From NCBI GenBank assembly GCA_030431455.1, contig JAUIJE010000009.1, forward strand, positions 1 through 64,000: 64,000 nucleotides of DNA, written 5' to 3'. This stretch comes from a bacterium. Lineage in GTDB: Bacteria > Myxococcota > UBA727 > JAUIJE01. The position numbers were made by a program, and so were the translations under genes. The notes below the pieces were generated by a model, which was given only the letters and a program-made list of their open reading frames with translations, was not told where the DNA came from and searched no databases. Shown one piece after another: positions 59,756 to 64,000 of this stretch. The number at the start of each line of letters is the position of its first letter. The first letter of the stretch is position 1.

Positions 59756-60235
59756 ATGGCGGACCAAGTACGCGGCGGAGGAGCAAATCGATTTCCCTGG
59801 GTGACCCCGTCGGGCGGGGCCATCGGGCCGGCGGGCATGTCCGCCGACGAGGTGAAGATTCACCAGGGAAAGACCGCGCTCACCCCCGAGTCACAGCCCA
59901 TCGCGACGCGCGGCCCGGTGGAGTTCATCGCGCCCACGACGTCGTCTGACCACCTCCGTTTGGCGGTGCCGGTGGCGGCCAATCCGTACGCGACCCCGAC
60001 GGGGCCGCGGCACGACCACATGATGGTGCGCCAAGCCCTGACCCGCTCCCACGCCGCGGTGTCCAAGGAGCTCATGGGCAAGCTCAAACAAGCGCCGCCG
60101 GGCCTCGACGACAACGCCGTCGGTCAGATGCGCGCGTCCCTGTCGCGCGAGCACGCGATGCTCGGCCTCCTGCAGAATCTGCAGGAGATGCAAGAGCAGA
60201 TCTACGGCCGCATCATCGGGTCGCAAGAAGCATAA
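59756..60235 (+). CDS. hypothetical protein downstream of sctU
   Basis: A 159-residue protein: flexible N-terminal half rich in Pro, Gly and Ala, helical C-terminal half ('HDHMMVRQALTRSHAAVSKELMGKLKQ', 'MRASLSREHAMLGLLQNLQEMQEQIYGRII'). GGAGG 6 bases before the ATG. It follows sctU by about 70 bp on the same strand and ends at a strong terminator. Size and helical C terminus would suit a small type III structural or inner-rod-like protein, but I see no family signature. Confidence 0.6.
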   Translation: MADQVRGGGANRFPWVTPSGGAIGPAGMSADEVKIHQGKTALTPESQPIATRGPVEFIAPTTSSDHLRLAVPVAANPYATPTGPRHDHMMVRQALTRSHAAVSKELMGKLKQAPPGLDDNAVGQMRASLSREHAMLGLLQNLQEMQEQIYGRIIGSQEA

Positions 60236-60250
60236 CCGCGTCCCCCCGAC

Positions 60251-60285
60251 GAAAAAAAAAGCCGCCCTTCGAGGCGGCTTTTGCC
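60251..60285. terminator. bidirectional terminator
   Basis: Stem AAGCCGCC / GGCGGCTT around CTTCGA, with nine A's on the left and TTTTG on the right. It separates the sctU unit from the 2-oxoglutarate dehydrogenase gene. Confidence 0.92.
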
Positions 60286-60334
60286 TTTGGCCCCTGTTTG
60301 TTTACGCTCGGCGCGTCGAATGTGTGGAGTGGGC

Positions 60335-63300
60335 GTGAACGAGACCGAACGATTTGGCCTGAATGCAACTTACGTCGAGGCGCTGCGCGACCAGTGGGAG
60401 CGCGACCCGCAGTCGGTGACCGAGGAGTGGCGCACGTACTTTTCGGAGAACGTCTCGCCAGTGGAACAGGCGGCGCCCAAAAAGAGTGACCCGGGCTTGA
60501 TCCCCTCACGCGACGAGGTGTTCGCCAAAGAAGCGCCCAAAAATGGAACTGCACCGCACCCCCCCGCGGTGGCGCCCCGGCCCGAGGATGAACTCGAGAC
60601 CCTGCGTGGCATCGCGGCGAAGATCGCGGAGAACATGGACGCCTCGGTGGCCATGCCCACCGCGACCTCCACGCGGCAGATGCCGGTCAAGGTGCTCGAC
60701 GAGAACCGCCGGGTGATCAACAGCTATCTCCAAGCCGATGCCCAGCCCAAAGCGTCCTTCACGCACATCGTGGCCTGGGCGTTGGTGCGCGCGGCCCAGC
60801 ACGTGCCCTCGATGAACAACGGCTACACCGTCGTCGACGGCAACCCCACCAAGCTGGTGCGCAAGGACATCCACCTCGGGCTGGCCATCGATCTGCCCGC
60901 CCGCGGTGGTGGGCGCACCCTGGTGGTGCCCAACATCAAGCGCGTGCAAGAACACACCTTCAAGACGTTCCTCGAGGCCTACAACGACACGGTCAAGCGG
61001 GCCCGGAACAACAAGCTGGGCCTCGACGATTTTTCGGGGACCACCATCAGCCTGACCAACCCGGGCGGCATCGGCACGGTGGCCTCCAACCCGCGCCTGA
61101 TGCCCGGCCAAGGCACCATCGTGGCCATGGGGTCCATCGCCTACCCCGCGGAGTACGAGGCGACCGCTCCAGAGACATTGACCGCGCTCGGCATCGGCAA
61201 GGTCATGACCATCACGTCGACCTACGACCACCGGGTGGTCCAGGGCGCGGAGTCGGGCGAGTTCCTCAAGCGGGTGCACGAGCTGCTCAATGGCGAGCAC
61301 GGCTTTTATGAAGAGCTGTTCGCGGCGTTGAGCATTCCGCACCACCCGTACCGGTTGCAGACCGACACCGCCCGGATGGGAAAGGTGTCGAACACCGACC
61401 GCGCGATGAAGGTCAGCCAACTCATCCACGCCTACCGCGTGCGCGGACACATGCTCGCCCACACCGACCCCCTCGACCTGCGCCCCCGTCGTCACCCCGA
61501 GCTCGACCTCGACAACTATGGGCTCACCATCTGGGACCTCGACCGCGAATACTCCACGATGGGGGTGTTGCCGTACCGCACCGCGACCTTCCGCAACATC
61601 CTCGCCCGGCTGCGCGACACCTACACCCGCACGATGGGGTGCGAGTACATGCACATCAACGAGCCCGAGGAGCGGACGTGGGTGATGCAACGGGTCGAGC
61701 ACCAAGAAGACGTCATCGATCGGGATGCCAAGCGGCGGATTCTGAAATACCTCTCGCGGGCGCAGGCGTTCGAGCGCTTCTTGCACAAGCGCTACATGGG
61801 CCACAAGCGGTTCTCCGTCGAGGGCGCGGAGAGCGTGATCCCCATGCTCGAGCAGGCCCTGGCCTCGGCCGCCAGCCACAATGTGACTGACGTGATCGTG
61901 GGCATGGCCCACCGCGGGCGGCTCAACGTGCTCGCCAACGTGGTGGGCAAGTCCTACGAAGCGATCTTCGCCGAGTTCGAGGACGTCGACACCAAGACCA
62001 TTCAAGGCTCCGGCGACGTCAAGTACCATTTGGGCGCGAAGGGCGTGTACCGGTGGCAAGGCAAGACCAACGACTTCGGCGCGTTCGAGGAGCGCGAGGT
62101 CCGGATCGAGCTGGCCTGCAACCCCTCGCACCTCGAGGCGGTCAACCCCGTGGTCCTCGGTCAATGCCGGGCGCGCCAAGACCTCGCCGGGGATCGGGAG
62201 CGCACCAAGGTGGTGCCGGTGTTGATCCACGGGGACGCCGCCTTCGCTGGGCAGGGGGTGGTGTTCGAGACCATGCAGCTGTCGACGCTGCAAGGCTTCC
62301 GGGTCGGGGGCACGGTCCACATCATCATCAACAACCAGATCGGATACACCACCGGGCCGGCCAAGGCGCGTTCGGCGCTGAACGCCTCCGACGTGGCCCG
62401 GGCGATCCAGGCGCCGGTGCTGCGGGTCAATGGCGACGACCCCGAGGCCTGCGTGCGGGCGATGATGGTCGCGTTCGACTACCGCATGCGGTACGGCAAG
62501 GATGTGGTCATCGACATGGTGTGCTACCGCAAGCACGGCCACAACGAGGGCGACGAGCCGAGTTTTACCCAGCCGATCCTCTACCGGGCGATTCGCGAGC
62601 ACACCCCGGTGCGGGACCGCTATGCACAATGGTTGATTCGGCGGAAAGACTTCTCGGACGCCGAGGTCGAAGAAATCGAGAACGAGACCTACGACGCCTT
62701 GGAGAGCGCCTTCGGGGCGATCAAGGAGCGTGGGTCCGAGGCGGTGCCCGAGCCGGGGCCGATGCGGCCGGGCAACTACGACGCGGACGCGGTGGACAAC
62801 CCCGAGACCGCGGTGGCGGAAGACATTCTCAAGCGCATCACCGAGCGCATCACCTACGACCCGGAGATCGTGGAGATTCACCCCCGGGTGATCAAAAACG
62901 TCCTCGAGCGTCGCCAGGAGATGGTGTTCAAGGGACGCCAGGAAGGCGCACCCGGCATCGACTTCGGCATGGCCGAGATCCTCGCTTACGGGTCGTTGCT
63001 CCTCGAGGGCATCCCGGTGCGGATGAGCGGCCAAGACTGCGGCCGGGGTACCTTCGCCCACCGCCACGCGGTGCATTACGATTGTACCGACGGCCGGCCC
63101 TACATCCCGTTGAACTACCTCGAACAATCGCGGGACGAGGGCGAGGAGGAGTGGCACCCGAGCCGGTTTCGCATCTATGACTCGCCGCTGTCCGAAGAGG
63201 CCGTGTTGGGGTTTGAGTATGGTTACTCCGTGACCCATCCAGATTCATTGGTGCTGTGGGAAGCGCAGTTCGGCGACTTCTTCAACGGAGCGCAGATTCA

Positions 63301-64000
63301 GGTCGACCAGTTCATCACCTCAGGCGAGGCCAAATGGGGCCAGAAGAGCCGGGTGGTGATGATGCTGCCCCACGGCTACGACGGGCAGGGCCCCGAGCAC
63401 AGCTCCGCGCGCATCGAGCGGTTCTTGCAACAGTGCGCCGAGGAGAACATCCGGGTCGCGATCTGTTCGACCGCGGCCCAGCAGTTTCATCTTCTGCGAC
63501 AGCAAGCGGTGCGGCCCAAAAAGCCGCTCATCCTGTTCACGCACAAGTCGTTGCTTCGGGCCGAGGACGCCGCGTCCGACCTCGACGAGCTCAGCGCGGG
63601 ACGTTTTGAGCGGTTGCTCGATGACCCCCGCCACCAGGGCGAGACCAAACGATTGGTGCTGTGCTCGGGCAAGTTTTACTGGGACCTGGACCGGGCCCGC
63701 CAAGAGGGCGACCTCGGCCAAGGCGTGCGGCTGGTGCGGTTGGAGCAACTGTATCCGTTCCCCAAAGACGCGGTGAACGCCCTCCTCGAGCAAAGCAACG
63801 GGGCAGAGCTGGTCTGGGCCCAAGAGGAGCCGCAGAACATGGGCGCGTTTGGGTTCATCCGCGGGCACCTGTTGGCCATGGGGCTGCGGGCCGGTTACCT
63901 CGGCCGACCGGCGTCGGCGTCGCCAGCCACGGGCAGTTCACGTCGACACAAAGAGCAGCACCAAGCGATCATCGACGCGGTGTTCAATCTCGACGACCGG
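60335..64000 (+). CDS. 2-oxoglutarate dehydrogenase, Kgd-type E2-E1 fusion (partial at right edge)
   Basis: The GTG start at 60335 has GGAG 7 bases upstream. 1222 codons are visible with no stop, and the end ('GSSRRHKEQHQAIIDAVFNLDD') is close to the family C terminus. Residues 1-45 are the SucA N-terminal helix ('YVEALRDQWERDPQSVTEEWRTYF'). After a linker comes an E2 succinyltransferase catalytic domain ('MPVKVLDENRRVINSYL', 'TISLTNPGGIGTVASNPRLMPGQ') whose active His299 lies in 'YDHRVVQGAESGEFL'. The E1 part then has 'GMAHRGRLNVLANVVGKS' and the ThDP-binding 'VNGDDPEACVRAMMVAFDYR'. No lipoyl domain is present. This is the Kgd layout known from actinobacteria: 2-oxoglutarate decarboxylation in the TCA cycle, working with a separate lipoyl-E2 and E3. 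Confidence 0.9.
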   Translation, partial: MNETERFGLNATYVEALRDQWERDPQSVTEEWRTYFSENVSPVEQAAPKKSDPGLIPSRDEVFAKEAPKNGTAPHPPAVAPRPEDELETLRGIAAKIAENMDASVAMPTATSTRQMPVKVLDENRRVINSYLQADAQPKASFTHIVAWALVRAAQHVPSMNNGYTVVDGNPTKLVRKDIHLGLAIDLPARGGGRTLVVPNIKRVQEHTFKTFLEAYNDTVKRARNNKLGLDDFSGTTISLTNPGGIGTVASNPRLMPGQGTIVAMGSIAYPAEYEATAPETLTALGIGKVMTITSTYDHRVVQGAESGEFLKRVHELLNGEHGFYEELFAALSIPHHPYRLQTDTARMGKVSNTDRAMKVSQLIHAYRVRGHMLAHTDPLDLRPRRHPELDLDNYGLTIWDLDREYSTMGVLPYRTATFRNILARLRDTYTRTMGCEYMHINEPEERTWVMQRVEHQEDVIDRDAKRRILKYLSRAQAFERFLHKRYMGHKRFSVEGAESVIPMLEQALASAASHNVTDVIVGMAHRGRLNVLANVVGKSYEAIFAEFEDVDTKTIQGSGDVKYHLGAKGVYRWQGKTNDFGAFEEREVRIELACNPSHLEAVNPVVLGQCRARQDLAGDRERTKVVPVLIHGDAAFAGQGVVFETMQLSTLQGFRVGGTVHIIINNQIGYTTGPAKARSALNASDVARAIQAPVLRVNGDDPEACVRAMMVAFDYRMRYGKDVVIDMVCYRKHGHNEGDEPSFTQPILYRAIREHTPVRDRYAQWLIRRKDFSDAEVEEIENETYDALESAFGAIKERGSEAVPEPGPMRPGNYDADAVDNPETAVAEDILKRITERITYDPEIVEIHPRVIKNVLERRQEMVFKGRQEGAPGIDFGMAEILAYGSLLLEGIPVRMSGQDCGRGTFAHRHAVHYDCTDGRPYIPLNYLEQSRDEGEEEWHPSRFRIYDSPLSEEAVLGFEYGYSVTHPDSLVLWEAQFGDFFNGAQIQVDQFITSGEAKWGQKSRVVMMLPHGYDGQGPEHSSARIERFLQQCAEENIRVAICSTAAQQFHLLRQQAVRPKKPLILFTHKSLLRAEDAASDLDELSAGRFERLLDDPRHQGETKRLVLCSGKFYWDLDRARQEGDLGQGVRLVRLEQLYPFPKDAVNALLEQSNGAELVWAQEEPQNMGAFGFIRGHLLAMGLRAGYLGRPASASPATGSSRRHKEQHQAIIDAVFNLDDR

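Noticed and set aside
60506-63238. A 910-codon open frame on the minus strand
   Set aside because: It lies fully antisense to the 2-oxoglutarate dehydrogenase gene, whose motifs are unmistakable. Long antisense frames are expected at high GC.

Overview
The window is about 70% GC by eye, densely coded and free of rRNA, tRNA, prophage and insertion sequences. The gene content points to a member of the Myxococcota (old Deltaproteobacteria). It includes a PEGA-domain (probably kinase) fragment next to an FHA/sigma54 activator, many lipoproteins with Asp/Gly- or Cys-rich passengers, thrombospondin type 3 repeats, a beta-barrel resembling TIGR04551, a roadblock protein, a type III export-switch protein and lysine-tailed histone-like proteins. 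I cannot name a genus.

Region 1 (1-15.3 kb): a PEGA protein fragment and FHA/sigma54 regulator; a minus-strand run of Cys-rich lipoprotein, ClpA/ClpC-type unfoldase and DUF2520 protein; nadD with an unknown partner; a NamZ/DUF1343 muramidase; two unknown plus-strand genes; plsX; then sfsA, a transglutaminase-like lipoprotein and an ABC ATPase joined by 4-base overlaps. A 281-bp non-coding element with 21-bp inverted ends follows (15.34-15.62 kb).

Region 2 (15.7-37 kb): DUF4375 protein, lipoprotein, MlaE permease, a propeller/di-haem lipoprotein, the rubrerythrin/Fe-S oxidoreductase/DUF3501 group, a lysine-tailed HTH protein, an S9 peptidase, a 1288-residue amidohydrolase/TSP3/lamin-tail lipoprotein, an outer-membrane barrel, a PilZ-like protein, an ECF sigma factor, a murein-related pair (LD-carboxypeptidase and beta-lactamase-fold hydrolase) and a UPF0158 protein.

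Region 3 (37-46.7 kb): a transglutaminase with a sequence resembling the oomycete Pep-13 elicitor, a PafA-like phosphatase with a HAD phosphatase and an anchored protein, holB, a second lysine-tailed protein behind a 615-bp non-coding region, a HEAT-repeat protein, an alpha/beta hydrolase and a prepilin peptidase.

Region 4 (46.8-64 kb): an XRE regulator followed by the type IV pilus alignment/secretin genes pilM-N-O-P, a second PilP-like gene and pilQ; a lipoprotein; roadblock, aroQ and efp; an Rsm22-type methyltransferase; a divergent cluster around a lone SctU/FlhB-type type III export switch protein; and a large 2-oxoglutarate dehydrogenase of the actinobacterial Kgd type (E2 catalytic domain fused to E1) that runs off the right edge.

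The most unusual items are the two lysine-tailed proteins with duplicated N-terminal modules, the Pep-13-like transglutaminase, the lone sctU with NPAH in place of NPTH, the second pilP, and a short AT-rich motif (CAATG-N4-TG) that recurs inside unrelated genes on both strands.
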